64,000 nt of DNA from contig NZ_JADKSO010000002.1 in the NCBI RefSeq assembly GCF_015351245.1, forward strand, positions 744,001 through 808,000, written 5' to 3'. Made by a program: the position numbers and the translations under genes. Source of the stretch: Rathayibacter sp. VKM Ac-2879. GTDB lineage: Bacteria > Actinomycetota > Actinomycetes > Actinomycetales > Microbacteriaceae. Position 1 is the first letter of the stretch. Every line of letters starts with the position of its first letter. Below are positions 30,596 to 40,700 of this stretch, piece after piece. Under the pieces are notes generated by a model. It searched no databases and was not told the DNA's origin. It was given only the letters and a program-made list of their open reading frames with translations.

Positions 30596-31615
30596 TCATC
30601 CGTTCGCCGGCAGCTTGTCGAGGGCGGCGGTGACGCGCTCGATCTGCCCGGTGTAGCTCGCGTAATTGAAGGTGGCGTCCGTCGTCCAGTCGGCGACGTG
30701 GCCTCCAGCGACGGCCGTCAGGGTGCCGACGGTCGGGTGCTCCGCCTCGACCTGGGCCAGAGGCGTCGTCCATGCACGAGTGTCGTAGAGCAGCAGATCG
30801 GACTGGTAGTCGCCGGCGTTCTCCCAGCTCACCGGGCTGAACGAGCCTGATGTCTCGTCCTTCGCAACGGAGGACTTGCGAACGTCGAGGCCCCAGTCGG
30901 CGTAATCGAGGAGCTCGGCGAACTCGCCGGGAATCGCCACGTAGAAGAGGGTGGATGGCGCGACGGCGTAGGCGGTGACACCGGGGCGCTTCGACGTCGC
31001 CTCCCGGAATGCGGCGACGGCCTTGTCGTAGCCGGCCTTCTCGTCAGCGATGCTGCCCGAATCGACATCGGCGCCGAGCTTCTGCGCGAGGGCGCGCCAA
31101 TCGTCGAGCGAGGCCGATGCGCTCTTCTGCGCGGAAACGGTGATCATCGGCGCGACGGCGGCGATCTGCGTCGACACTTCCGCGTCCGTCGCGCCCAGCC
31201 CTCCGAGATAGTCGCCCGCATACCACCCGGTGATCACGAGCTCGGGCTCGAGCGAGACGAGCTTGTCGACGTTGACGTCCCCGTAGGTGACCCCGAGCGT
31301 CTCGATTCCGGTGAGATCGAGCCCGGCCAAGACGCCACTGGCCTCGGGCGCACTCGATCCCCAGACACCGACCGGACGGATCCCGTAGGGGATGAGCGCG
31401 GCGGCGGCCTGTTCGCTCATGACGATCTTCGTCGGTGTCGTGTCGAGATCGACGGTCTCACCGCGGGCATCCGTGTAGGTGAACGGCGCGCCGCTGGCGG
31501 ACGAGCTCGCGGCGTCAGGCGTGGTCTCGGCGGAGCACGCCGTCTGCGCGAGTGCAATCGTCGCCAGACACAGCACCGTGAGAAAATGCTTGCTCGTCTT
31601 CATTCCGGACTTCAT
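30596..31615 (-). CDS. siderophore-binding lipoprotein
   Basis: 339 residues from ATG 31615, with AGAGG about 10 nt upstream. Lipoprotein signal: KHFLTVLCLATIALAQTACS, with the modified Cys at about residue 26. The rest is the FecB/FepB periplasmic binding protein type II fold: FTYTDARGETVDLDTTPTKI opening, AAALIPYGIRPVGVWGSS, KLVSLEPELVITGWYAGDY, long connecting helix about 190-220, and DYQSDLLLYDTRAW in the second lobe. Expected to capture the ferric siderophore and pass it to the FecCD pair. 108 bp separate it from the exporter genes upstream. Confidence 0.93.
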   Translation of the reverse strand: MKSGMKTSKHFLTVLCLATIALAQTACSAETTPDAASSSASGAPFTYTDARGETVDLDTTPTKIVMSEQAAAALIPYGIRPVGVWGSSAPEASGVLAGLDLTGIETLGVTYGDVNVDKLVSLEPELVITGWYAGDYLGGLGATDAEVSTQIAAVAPMITVSAQKSASASLDDWRALAQKLGADVDSGSIADEKAGYDKAVAAFREATSKRPGVTAYAVAPSTLFYVAIPGEFAELLDYADWGLDVRKSSVAKDETSGSFSPVSWENAGDYQSDLLLYDTRAWTTPLAQVEAEHPTVGTLTAVAGGHVADWTTDATFNYASYTGQIERVTAALDKLPANG

Positions 31616-31722
31616 GTCGTTGCTACCTCTGTTTCGTGAATTCGGGATCATGGGGCGATGTGGTCGTCCGCCGGTCAGGGCAGGTCTTCTCGGCGAGCAC
31701 CCTGGGTCGTGGCGTTCGGACG

Positions 31723-33510
31723 TCAAGGGGGGACGTCCTGTGCGGCATCGGACGGCCCTCCACCTCCTCGCCACGCGTTCCACTGGCGTGCATAGATCCC
31801 CCCTGAGGCGATCAGTTCCTCATGGGTGCCGATCTCCACGATCCGGCCCGACGCCATGACCGCAACGGCGTCGGCTGCCGCGGCTTGGGACAGTCGATGC
31901 GCGACGATGAGCGTCGTCCGGCCCTTGGTCGCCGCGAGCGCGGACCGTTCGAGGGCGGCGGCGCCGGAGCTGCCCGCCTCCGCCGTCGCCTCGTCAAGGA
32001 TCGCCACATCGGGGTCCATGAGCACCAGCCGGGCCAGCGCGATCTGCTGGTGCTGCACTGTCGTCAGTCGATGATCGTGCCCGCCGACCCGGGTGTGCAG
32101 TCCCGCAGGCAAGGCGCGCACCCACTCGTCCGCGTCGACTGTCGCGAGAGCGCTCCAGACCGCGTCGTCGCTAGCGCCGGCGTCGGCGAGACGAAGGTCG
32201 TCGATGAGGGGCCCCGACACCACGTGCACGTCCTGGCTGATGACGGCGATCTTCGAGCGCAGAGCGTCGGTTCCGACGTCCGTGAGCCGGACGCCGCCCC
32301 ATCGGACACAGCCCGAGTCCGGTTCGATGGCGCCTGCGGCGACGAGCGCGGCGGTGGTCTTCCCCGCACCGGATGCGCCGACCAGAGCCAGTCTCGTCCC
32401 CGACGGAATCGTGAAGGAGACGTCGTGAAGCACGTCCTCGCCTGGCCGATAGGCGAACCGCACGCGGTCGACGGTCACGCTCCCGTCAGAGGGCGACGCG
32501 AGTGGCGGACGGTCGGCTATCGGCATCCCCACGACTCCCACCAATCTATTCAGCGATGCTCCTGCCGATTGCAGCTCGTCGAACAGGAAGAGAACAGTGC
32601 CGAGCGGAGTGAAGAGGCGATGGAACACCAAGACCGCCGTCGTGACCGCGCCGATGCTCACGGCATCGTTCGTGTACAGCGCAAACCCGATCACGAAGAG
32701 CACGGCCATTCCGCAGAATTCGGCGAGGTTCTCGCGGCCCACGAACCGCATCAGCAACCGGAACACGGATATCGAGAGCGCTTTCACACGCTCCGATTCC
32801 TGGCGAATGTCCTCGATCCTCGCCGACTGCATCTGGTAGGCGTGCACGGTCTCTACGCCATAGAGGCTGGAGGCAAGCGCTTCGGTGCGCGCGCCAGCGG
32901 CGGCGCGTTCCTCGGCGTACAACGGGGCACTGCGCGGCAGGTACCACCGCAGGGCCCACGCGTACAGCGGAAGAGTCAGCAGACCCGCCAGGCCCAACCG
33001 GTAGTCGACTCCGAACAAGGAGACGAGGGAGACGCCGATCAAGAGACTGGCGTTCAGCACGGCGGGGATCACCTCTCCGCTCGCGCGGGTGATCCGGGTG
33101 ATGTCGTCGCCGATGCGAGAGAGCACGTCGCCTCGGCCTGCGTCCTCGACGATCCGAAAGGGGAGGTCGAGCACGCGACGCAGGGCACTTTCGCGCAGCG
33201 TCGCGACGATGGTCTCGCCGAGCCGGCCGATGACGGAGGCACTCACGCCCGTGAGGGATCCGGCGGCCACGGCCGCGGTCGCGAGGAGTGCGACGAGCGG
33301 AACCACGCTCGAGACCGGTCGCCCGTCGACCGCGGCATCGATGAGCCACCCCATCGCATAGACGGGGAGAACAGCGGCGACCGCGGCGAGAGATCCCGCG
33401 GCGACCGCCGCCGCCACCAGAACGGGATGTCTCGTGATTCTCGTCGCGAGCCACCGGAGGGAGTCGTGGTGGCTCGCGACAGGAAGAGCGTCGGGCACGG
33501 AGCCGATCAT
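31723..33510 (-). CDS. ABC exporter half-transporter, active ATP site but degenerate signature
   Basis: 595 residues: six-helix membrane domain (about 25-320) then nucleotide-binding domain. Walker A VGASGAGKTTAALVAAG, Walker B PDVAILDEAT and H-loop IVAHRL are intact, but the ABC signature position reads HRLTTVQHQQIALARL, so LSGGQ has become LTTVQ. Its operon partner at 33507 has the opposite defects. The two therefore form a heterodimer of the IrtAB/TM287-288 sort with one working ATP site. In siderophore loci such exporters secrete the product or reduce/import it; secretion is the likelier role here because a complete FecCD importer is present (inference). Start overlaps the partner's stop in ATGA. 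Confidence 0.92.
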   Translation of the reverse strand: MIGSVPDALPVASHHDSLRWLATRITRHPVLVAAAVAAGSLAAVAAVLPVYAMGWLIDAAVDGRPVSSVVPLVALLATAAVAAGSLTGVSASVIGRLGETIVATLRESALRRVLDLPFRIVEDAGRGDVLSRIGDDITRITRASGEVIPAVLNASLLIGVSLVSLFGVDYRLGLAGLLTLPLYAWALRWYLPRSAPLYAEERAAAGARTEALASSLYGVETVHAYQMQSARIEDIRQESERVKALSISVFRLLMRFVGRENLAEFCGMAVLFVIGFALYTNDAVSIGAVTTAVLVFHRLFTPLGTVLFLFDELQSAGASLNRLVGVVGMPIADRPPLASPSDGSVTVDRVRFAYRPGEDVLHDVSFTIPSGTRLALVGASGAGKTTAALVAAGAIEPDSGCVRWGGVRLTDVGTDALRSKIAVISQDVHVVSGPLIDDLRLADAGASDDAVWSALATVDADEWVRALPAGLHTRVGGHDHRLTTVQHQQIALARLVLMDPDVAILDEATAEAGSSGAAALERSALAATKGRTTLIVAHRLSQAAAADAVAVMASGRIVEIGTHEELIASGGIYARQWNAWRGGGGPSDAAQDVPP

Positions 33511-35222
33511 CTCCTCACCGCCGCGGCGTACTGGGGGTCCTTCTCGAGGAGGTCCCGGTGTCTGCCTGCCGCAGCGACCCGACCGTTCCGGAGAACGACG
33601 ACTCGATCGGCCATCGCCAGCAGAGCCGGCGACCCGGTGATCACCACGGTCACCCGAGGAGCCGCGTCATCGACGGCTCGAAGTCCGCGGATGCCCTCGG
33701 CGATCCGCTGCTCCGTGACGGAGTCGACGGCCGTGGAAGGCTCATGCAAGACGAGCACGGGCGCAGCGGAGTACAGGGCTCGGGCGACCGCCAGGCGTTG
33801 ACGTTGGCCGCCGGAAAGATTGCGCCCACGGTCCGTCAGCCGATGGTCGAGGCCCGCCGGGAAGAGAACGACGACCTGATCGGCGGCGGAAGCGCGGAGG
33901 GCCTCGCTCAAGCGCACCTCGTCGACGGTCTCGGCGTCGGCGGTGACGTTGCTCCGGATGCTGCCGCTGAAGAGGTCCGCGTCATGCGGCTCCGCGACGT
34001 GGTGTCGGCGCAAGGCATCGACGGCCGCCGCGTGGGGGGCGACACCGCAGATCTCCACGGTCCCGTGGTAGGCCTCGGGAGCCGTGCGTCCGCTCAGGAT
34101 CGCCGCCAAGGCAACGCCGTCGGCGGAGTCGTGCGCGAACACCGCCGTGATCTCGGCCGGGCGCGCCTCGAAATCGAGCCCAGCGAGAGAGCCGTGGTGA
34201 ACGGCTCCGAGCCTAAGACGCGGCCGACCCTCGACGGGCGCTGACCCTCTCGGGAGCAGGGGCACGGCGGTGAGGACCTCCGCCACGCGTTCCGCCGACC
34301 CGCGTGCCTTCGCGGCGGCCGCAGGCAATCCGGACAGCGTGGTCAGCGGTTCGATGATGAACTGCGCAAGTCCGACGACGGTGACGAGCTCGCCGGTCGT
34401 GATGCGGCCCGTCAACGCATACCACCCCGCCGTCGAGGCGATCGCGGCGGCGGCCAACCCGCTCATGGTCACGGTCACCCCTCGCTGGACCGCCATCGAC
34501 GTGTTCGTCGACATGGCCGCCGAGAGCGCCAGCTGACTGGCGGAACGATAGCGCCCGAACGCAGCGGTTTCGGCTCCGATGCCTTTGATGGAGCGGAGAC
34601 CGGAGATCAGATCGCCGGCAAGTGCCGTCGCTTGGGCGAGACGTGACTGCTGCCGCACTGCGCGGGCGGTGATGAGGGGGGCAGCCAGGCGCGCGAGGAC
34701 GAAGAACAAGGGCGTCGCCACGAGGATGACGCTGCCGAGAGTGATGTCGACGACGACGAGCGCTGTCGCGGTGGCGATGATCGCCACTCCCGCCGCGATC
34801 ATCCTCGGGAACAAGTCGAGAAACCATGCCGCCTGTTCCGCGTCGGTGCTGGACACGGTGAGCAGTTCGCCGCGAGAGAGGTCGGTACGCATTCCATGCG
34901 GCGACAGTGCCTTCTCGGAGACCTCCATGCGCAGGCGGTGGGCCTCATCCTGTAGCGCACTGTTGAGCCTCCGCATGCCTGCCTGGTAGGACGCGGTGAT
35001 GACGACGAAGACGAGTGCCAGCGATAAGACCGCGCCGATGATGCCCGACACGTGACCCGGAGCGATTCCTCGGTCGATGAGGAAACCGATGACGACGGCG
35101 ACCGACGTCTCCCCCAGCTGATACAGACAGATCAGAACGGTGCCGAGCACGACATCGGCCCGGTGCCGACTGATCGTGCGCCTGACGATGTCCTTCCCGG
35201 AGCGAACAGCGGACGGGGTCAC
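33507..35222 (-). CDS. ABC exporter half-transporter lacking a Walker A lysine
   Basis: 571 residues, membrane domain about 20-310 then nucleotide-binding domain. The signature [16 protein letters not shown] is perfect, but where Walker A should be the sequence is ITAVFAHDSADGVALAAILS, with no GxxGxGK, and Walker B reads APVLVLHEPSTAVD with His for the usual Asp. This subunit cannot bind ATP normally but gives its LSGGQ to the partner's intact site. GTG start 35222 overlaps the formyltransferase stop (GTGA). Exports or handles the siderophore together with 31723-33510. Confidence 0.9.
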   Translation of the reverse strand: MTPSAVRSGKDIVRRTISRHRADVVLGTVLICLYQLGETSVAVVIGFLIDRGIAPGHVSGIIGAVLSLALVFVVITASYQAGMRRLNSALQDEAHRLRMEVSEKALSPHGMRTDLSRGELLTVSSTDAEQAAWFLDLFPRMIAAGVAIIATATALVVVDITLGSVILVATPLFFVLARLAAPLITARAVRQQSRLAQATALAGDLISGLRSIKGIGAETAAFGRYRSASQLALSAAMSTNTSMAVQRGVTVTMSGLAAAAIASTAGWYALTGRITTGELVTVVGLAQFIIEPLTTLSGLPAAAAKARGSAERVAEVLTAVPLLPRGSAPVEGRPRLRLGAVHHGSLAGLDFEARPAEITAVFAHDSADGVALAAILSGRTAPEAYHGTVEICGVAPHAAAVDALRRHHVAEPHDADLFSGSIRSNVTADAETVDEVRLSEALRASAADQVVVLFPAGLDHRLTDRGRNLSGGQRQRLAVARALYSAAPVLVLHEPSTAVDSVTEQRIAEGIRGLRAVDDAAPRVTVVITGSPALLAMADRVVVLRNGRVAAAGRHRDLLEKDPQYAAAVRR

Positions 35223-36163
35223 GGCTCTCTACTCAGATATCCGCCACCGCTCGCGAAGTAGTCGGCCGCTCGCTGTTCGATGCCGTCGGGCGTGCGGACC
35301 CGGTCGAGGACCAGAGCACGCCGGCCGCCGCGGTAGGCATCGCCTCCCGCCACGATGGCCATGCCGTCGTCTTCCTTGATGAAGATGCGACCCGGCGTTC
35401 CTCCGTACCGGTACGAAGAAACATGTGCGGCCGTGATCTCGACACGCACCCCGCGGTAGTAGGTATGGGCACTCGGGTAAGGGTCTGACATCGCTCGGAC
35501 GAGACGGTCGATGTCCTCGGCGGGCCAGGACCAATCGATGAGGCTGTCGACATCCGTCCGCTTGTGGAAGAACGTTCGTCGGGCAAGGTCCTGCGGCCGC
35601 CACACGACCGTGCCGGCCTCGATGCTCGCCAACGCGTCCAGCACGACCTCGGGGATGAGGTCGATCGTCGCGTTCACGAGCCCCGTGCCCGTCGAACCCG
35701 GTCCGATCGGCACCGCTCGCTGCACGGCGATATCGCCGGTATCGAGCCCGCCGTCCATCCGATGCGCGGTGAGCCCGACCTGCGACGCACCGCTGATCAG
35801 CGCCCAGGGAACAGGCGAGAACCCGGCGAACTCGGGCAGTAGCGAGTCGTGCACGTTGAGCGTCCCGTGAGGGGGGAGGTCGAACACCTCTGGCGGCAAC
35901 CAGGTACGCCAGTTGTTGGCGACGATGATCTCCGGAGCCCACTCGGAGAGCTGCGCGACGAGCGCTGCGTCAGGACGGCGCGCGATGTGCACGGGGATGT
36001 CGTTGGCGCGGGCCAGATCCTCGACGGAATCCGCCCAGATCTTCTCGTATGCGTGCGCGCTCGCGGGGTGGGTCACGACGCCCGCCACGCTGTGCTCCGA
36101 ATCCAGCAATGCGCTCAGGGTCCGATGGCCCCACGCCTGGTATCCGAACATCACCACACGCAT
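35219..36163 (-). CDS. hydroxyornithine N-formyltransferase (CchA-like)
   Basis: 314 residues from ATG 36163 (MRVVMFGYQAWG), with GGAGAG 10 nt upstream; in-frame ATGs at 36184 and 36220 are possible. Methionyl-tRNA formyltransferase fold with 10-formyl-THF: catalytic Asn and His in LNVHDSLLPEFAGFSP and Asp in MDGGLDTGDI, plus VANNWRTWLP and the FFHKRTDVDS/IDW region. Enzymes like this in coelichelin-type clusters formylate N5-hydroxyornithine. First gene of the leftward operon, divergent from the ornithine hydroxylase, behind the iron boxes. The short C-terminal domain (about 200-314) is the usual FMT_C-like part. Confidence 0.9.
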   Translation of the reverse strand: MRVVMFGYQAWGHRTLSALLDSEHSVAGVVTHPASAHAYEKIWADSVEDLARANDIPVHIARRPDAALVAQLSEWAPEIIVANNWRTWLPPEVFDLPPHGTLNVHDSLLPEFAGFSPVPWALISGASQVGLTAHRMDGGLDTGDIAVQRAVPIGPGSTGTGLVNATIDLIPEVVLDALASIEAGTVVWRPQDLARRTFFHKRTDVDSLIDWSWPAEDIDRLVRAMSDPYPSAHTYYRGVRVEITAAHVSSYRYGGTPGRIFIKEDDGMAIVAGGDAYRGGRRALVLDRVRTPDGIEQRAADYFASGGGYLSREP

Positions 36164-36242
36164 CCGCGCCCCACTCTCCGACATCGACAGCCCCGCCTGC
36201 TGGCGGGCCGCCACAAGCATCGGCAGCCTACCCAGGGGATCC

Positions 36243-36261
36243 TAAGTAAAGCAAGCCTAAC
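36243..36261. promoter_or_regulatory. DtxR/IdeR-like iron box 1
   Basis: On the minus strand TTAGGCTTGCTTTACTTAG matches about 12 of 19 positions of the actinobacterial DtxR/IdeR consensus TTAGGTTAGGCTAACCTAA, with the TTAGG half perfect. It lies in the 157-bp gap of the divergent siderophore operons, so Fe(II)-dependent repression is expected. Confidence 0.6.
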
Positions 36262-36267
36262 CAAAGT

Positions 36268-36286
36268 AAGGGTAGCCTGACTACGA
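36268..36286. promoter_or_regulatory. DtxR/IdeR-like iron box 2
   Basis: TAAGGGTAGCCTGACTACG matches about 13 of 19 consensus positions, including TAAGG and TAGCCT. It is 34 bp upstream of the hydroxylase ATG and next to box 1, six bases apart, an arrangement that would let two DtxR-type dimers bind neighbouring sites. Confidence 0.65.
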
Positions 36287-36319
36287 TGGTCTCGCAGTAC
36301 TGACGAAGAGGAGCGAGAG

Positions 36320-37645
36320 ATGGCTGATGAACGGATTCCGACCGGAGTGCCCCCGAGGAGCAGGGCGCTGGACGAGACCGTCGACATCGTCGGCATTGGG
36401 TTCGGTCCGTCGAACCTCGGGTTGTCGATAGCGCTGGAGGAGCACAACTCCGTTTCGGGCAAGACGCCGATCACCTCGACGTTCGTCGAGATGAAGCCGG
36501 AGTTCGCCTGGCACCCGGACATGCTGCTTCCGGGGACGACGATGCAGATCTCGTTCCTCAAAGACCTCGTGACTCAGCGCAATGCAGCCAGCGAGTACAG
36601 CTTCCTGAAGTTCCTGCAGGACAACGGGCGCCTCCATCACTTCATCAACCATCAGACTTTCTTCCCGACGCGGATCGAGTTCCACAAGTACCTGCAGTGG
36701 GCCGCAGAACGTGTCGATGCCGACGTCCGATACGGCACCCGCGCGACGAAGATCGTCGACCACGCCGATCACTTCGAGGTGCTGCTGGAGGGTGCGGAGG
36801 CGGGCTGCCTGCGCGCGCGCAACGTCGTCCTGGCCGGCGGACTCTCGGCAAAGCTCCCCCACGGAGTCCGCGCGAGCGCCCGACAGTTCCACAATCACTC
36901 GCTCCTGCGCAATCTGGCCGAGCTACCGGAGCCCACCCACAAGGCGTTCATCGTCGTGGGGGCGGGTCAGAGTGCGGCGGAAGTCGTCCACCACCTTCAT
37001 CAGCGCTACGCCGACGCTCACGTTCACGCGGTGTTCGGCAAATACGGCTACTCCCCCGCAGACGACAGCCCGTACGCCAATCGCATCTTCGACGCCGAGG
37101 CGGTCGACGCGTACTACTGCGGGAGCGCAGACATGAAGGAACGCCTGCTGTCCTACCACCGCGGCACGAACTACTCCGCGGTGGACCTGCCGCTCATCGA
37201 GCATCTCTACGCGATCGAGTACGCCGAGCGAGTAGGAGAGTCGCGCCGTCTCTTCATGCACGGCGCAAGCAGCATCCGCGCGGCAGAAGAGACCGCCGAC
37301 GGCGTGTCCGTCCTCATCGAGAACGGCCTGACCGGCGAGACCGAGGACCTCACGGTCGACGCCGTGGTCTATGCGACGGGTTTCACCTCGATGCCGCTCG
37401 AAGGTCTCCTCGGCGACCTGTACTCCGCACGCTCGCTCGCAGGGATCCCCCGGGTGTCGAGGGACTATCGGCTCCGCACCACGCGCCCGACCAACGGAGG
37501 CGTGTACCTGCAGGGGGGCACGGAAGACACTCACGGCCTCACGTCGTCACTGCTGTCGAACATCGCGGTGAGAGCCGACGAGATCGTCGGGTCCATCTCC
37601 GCCGGCTTGCGAGCCCGCGAGCGTGAGCTCGCGACGAACGCGTGA
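36320..37645 (+). CDS. L-ornithine N5-monooxygenase
   Basis: 441 residues. Flavin- and NADPH-dependent hydroxylase of the SidA/PvdA/IucD family, making N5-hydroxyornithine, the hydroxamate precursor. FAD site IVGIGFGPSNLGLSIALEEH near residue 23; substrate-region motif MQISFLKDLVTQRNAASEYS; NADPH site FIVVGAGQSAAEVVHHLHQ near 210; C-terminal D(x)3YATGFTS near 350 and GGTEDTHGLTSSLLSN. Ornithine rather than lysine as substrate is inferred from the formyltransferase and the NRPS pocket codes. Ribosome site GAGGAGCGAGAG upstream of the ATG. Leads the rightward operon, 57 nt before the first NRPS. Confidence 0.95.
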   Translation: MADERIPTGVPPRSRALDETVDIVGIGFGPSNLGLSIALEEHNSVSGKTPITSTFVEMKPEFAWHPDMLLPGTTMQISFLKDLVTQRNAASEYSFLKFLQDNGRLHHFINHQTFFPTRIEFHKYLQWAAERVDADVRYGTRATKIVDHADHFEVLLEGAEAGCLRARNVVLAGGLSAKLPHGVRASARQFHNHSLLRNLAELPEPTHKAFIVVGAGQSAAEVVHHLHQRYADAHVHAVFGKYGYSPADDSPYANRIFDAEAVDAYYCGSADMKERLLSYHRGTNYSAVDLPLIEHLYAIEYAERVGESRRLFMHGASSIRAAEETADGVSVLIENGLTGETEDLTVDAVVYATGFTSMPLEGLLGDLYSARSLAGIPRVSRDYRLRTTRPTNGGVYLQGGTEDTHGLTSSLLSNIAVRADEIVGSISAGLRARERELATNA

Positions 37646-37702
37646 CCACCGCCCTCGCGAACCGACGACGTCCGCATCACCCGGACATGGAGGAGTAGAT
37701 CC

Positions 37703-40700
37703 GTGCCACTCGCCACCACCCTCACCCCCGCGCAACGCGCTGTGTGGGTCGCCTCGGAGATCGACCCGGACAACGCCTCCGACTTCCACCTCGGATGGAC
37801 CACGCGCTTCGCCGACGTTCACGATCTCGCTCGACTCGTCGACGCCATCGAGCGCGTGCTGCGTAAGGACCAGCGACTGTCCGAGACGATCCTCCTCGAG
37901 GAGGAAGCGCCGCGCTGGGCAGCGTGCGCGGCGCCCGCGAGACCCGCGACGATCGACCTTCGCGCGGCGCAGGACCCGGATCTCGCCGTTGCCGAGCGAG
38001 TCGCACGCGTGCGGGAACGTGTCGCGCTCGGCACGGGCGGGCCGCTTCACTCCCACGAGATCCTCCTGGTACCGGGCGGCTACGTCTGGGCGCAGGCGTA
38101 CCACCACGTGCTGGTGGACGGACGGTCGATTCACGAGCTGACGCGCCGTGTGCTCGCCGATCTCGACGGCACGGCGGAGAGCCCGGACGATTTGCCCTCT
38201 GCGCCGCCGTCGAGCATCGACACGGGCTCGTGGGATTCCGTGATCTCGGCTCTGGACACGGTGGACGACGGGCTGGCCGAACGCCCGACGCGCGTGATCG
38301 AGAGCGTCTCGATCGACCTCGACCCCGACATGGTGGCCTCCTTCCCGGCACTCGCCGCTCGGTGCGGTCTGAGCGTCGGGCGGGTCGTCGCGGGACTCCT
38401 CAGCGCGTACACGATGACCGTGCGTGGCCCAGGGCCCCACGCGGTACGCCTCGCTGTCGCGGGCGCCGGGCCGCGGCACGCGATCACGATGCGGTCCGCT
38501 GTCCTTCCCCTCGTCACCACGGTGGACCACGAGACGACCGTCGACACACATCTCCGCGCGTTCGACGATGCTCTGCGTTCAGGCCTCCGCCGTCACAGCG
38601 CCGATCCCGACGCCGCCGTCCGCGCGTTGCGCGCCAGGTTCGGGGAGTCGGTTCTCACGGCGCCGGGAATCAACGTGATGCTCGGTCCGGACCGACCGGA
38701 CGGAGTCCTCCGGTCGGCCTGGGTCGGACCCTCCACCGACCTCGAGCTCGTGGCCGAGGGTGAGGTCGGTCTCGGCCGCCTGCGCATCGTGGTGCGGGGC
38801 CGGGCAGACCGGACCGAGCTCGCCTCGCACGCGGCCGCTCTCTCGGCGTTCCTCTCGTCGGCGGTGCGCGCGCCGGAGGGCGTCCTGGACGGTCATCGCC
38901 TGGTCCACCCGGCCGAGCGCAGACTTCTCCTGACCGAGCAGAACGACACGGGACGCTGCCTCTCGGACAGGGACGTCGTGGACATGGTCTTCGCCCGAGC
39001 GGACCAGGCTCCTGCGTCGGTCGCGGTCATCGATGGCGACCGCGCAGTCGACTACCGGCACCTCCTCGGGGCGGCGACCCATATTGCTCGTCGGCTGCGT
39101 GACGAGTTCGGCGCAGTCGCCGAATCCGTGATCGCCGTGGACATGCATCGAAGCGCCGAGATGGTCGCATCCCTCCTCGGAGTTCTGATGGCGGGGGCCG
39201 CTTTCGTACCGCTGGACCCGGCATGGCCGCAGAGGCGACGTTCCACGGTCCTCGCCGACTCCGGAGCGCGTGCGGTTCTCGTCGGGCCCGGGGCGGGAGG
39301 CTCGACGGGGTTGCCGAGCCACCACGTGAACCTCGACGAGGTCGATCCGCCCGCGGACGTCGTCTCGCGTGACGCAGAGTCGCTCGCCTATGTGATCTTC
39401 ACATCGGGTTCCACCGGCGCTCCGAAGGGCGCGATGATCCGTCACAGCGCCATCGCGAGCCGCATGCGATGGCAGATCGAGGATGTTCTCGGCTTCGGCG
39501 CCGACGATGCCAGCCTGTTCAAAGCGCCGCTGTCGTTCGACATCTCGATCAACGAGGTTCTGCTTCCGCTCTGCGCCGGAGGCACCGTGGTCGTCGCCCG
39601 AGACGGGGAGGAGCGCGAACCCGAGCGGCTGCTGCACCTCATAGCGGAGCACGGTGTGACGTTCACCTACCTCGTGGCGTCGATGCTCGACGTCCTTCTC
39701 GACACGGACGCCGAGACCGACGCACCGCAGTTGGGCGGACTTCGACACGTGTGGTGCGGGGGCGAGCTGCTGACGCCCGAGCTGTTCGATCGGTTCCGGT
39801 TGCAGTTGCCGGCCGCGACGATGTACCACGGCTACGGCCCCGCCGAGGCGACGATCGGCGTTTCCCACATCGTCTACGGACGAGACGGAGTTCGCTCCAC
39901 GACATCGATCGGGCGCCCCAACCCGGGCTGCCAGCTGTATGTGCTTGACCGCGCCCTTCGGCCGGTCCCGGCCGGGATGGGCGGCGAGCTCTACGCCGCA
40001 GGAGACTTGCTCGGACGAGGATACGTGAATGCGCCGGCCCTCACGGCGGCACGTTTCATTGCGAACCCTTTCCACGATCGCCACGATCCGGCGAGCACCG
40101 AACGTCTCTACCGCACAGGAGACCGCGCTCGGTGGAACGGCGACGAACTGGAGTTCCTGGGTCGCGCCGACCATCAGGTCAAGATCGGCGGCATGCGAGT
40201 CGAGCTCGAAGAGATCGAGCGGACGATCGCTGCCGCACCGGGAGTGCGCGCGTGCGTCGCGATCGTCCGCGCCGCGTGCGTCCACGCCTACGTCGTCCCC
40301 GCATCGGGAGCCAGCGCCTCGGAGGTCGAGGCGTCAGCCCTCCGCCAGGCCGCGGAGAACCTCCCCCGACACATGGTCCCCACGTGGATCACGGCGCTCG
40401 CGACACTGCCGACGACGGCGAATGGGAAGGTCGACCGGACCGCTCTGCCGGAGCCGAAGCGGACTCCGCCCGGCACGCACGAACTGAGCGCCGTCGAGCA
40501 GCGGATCGCCGGCGCGTTCGCGGAGGTTCTGGGAGTGGACATCGCGGAGATCGGGCCGACCAGCGGCTTCTTCGCCAGGGGCGGTGACTCGCTCGCCGCG
40601 GTCAGGGTGGCCCACCGGCTGTCCCGCGCGCTCGGCCGAAGAGTGCCGTCGCGCGCCGTGTTCGAGCATCCGACGCTCGCGGGGCTCTCCGAGTTCGTCG

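Noticed and set aside
31616-31722. Iron box before the binding-protein gene
   Set aside because: The 107-bp gap has no TTAGG-type half sites; it is likely read through from the divergent promoter.
38579-40285. 568-codon antisense frame in the first NRPS
   Set aside because: Low-complexity GC-rich shadow; the NRPS frame has all A-domain core motifs in order.
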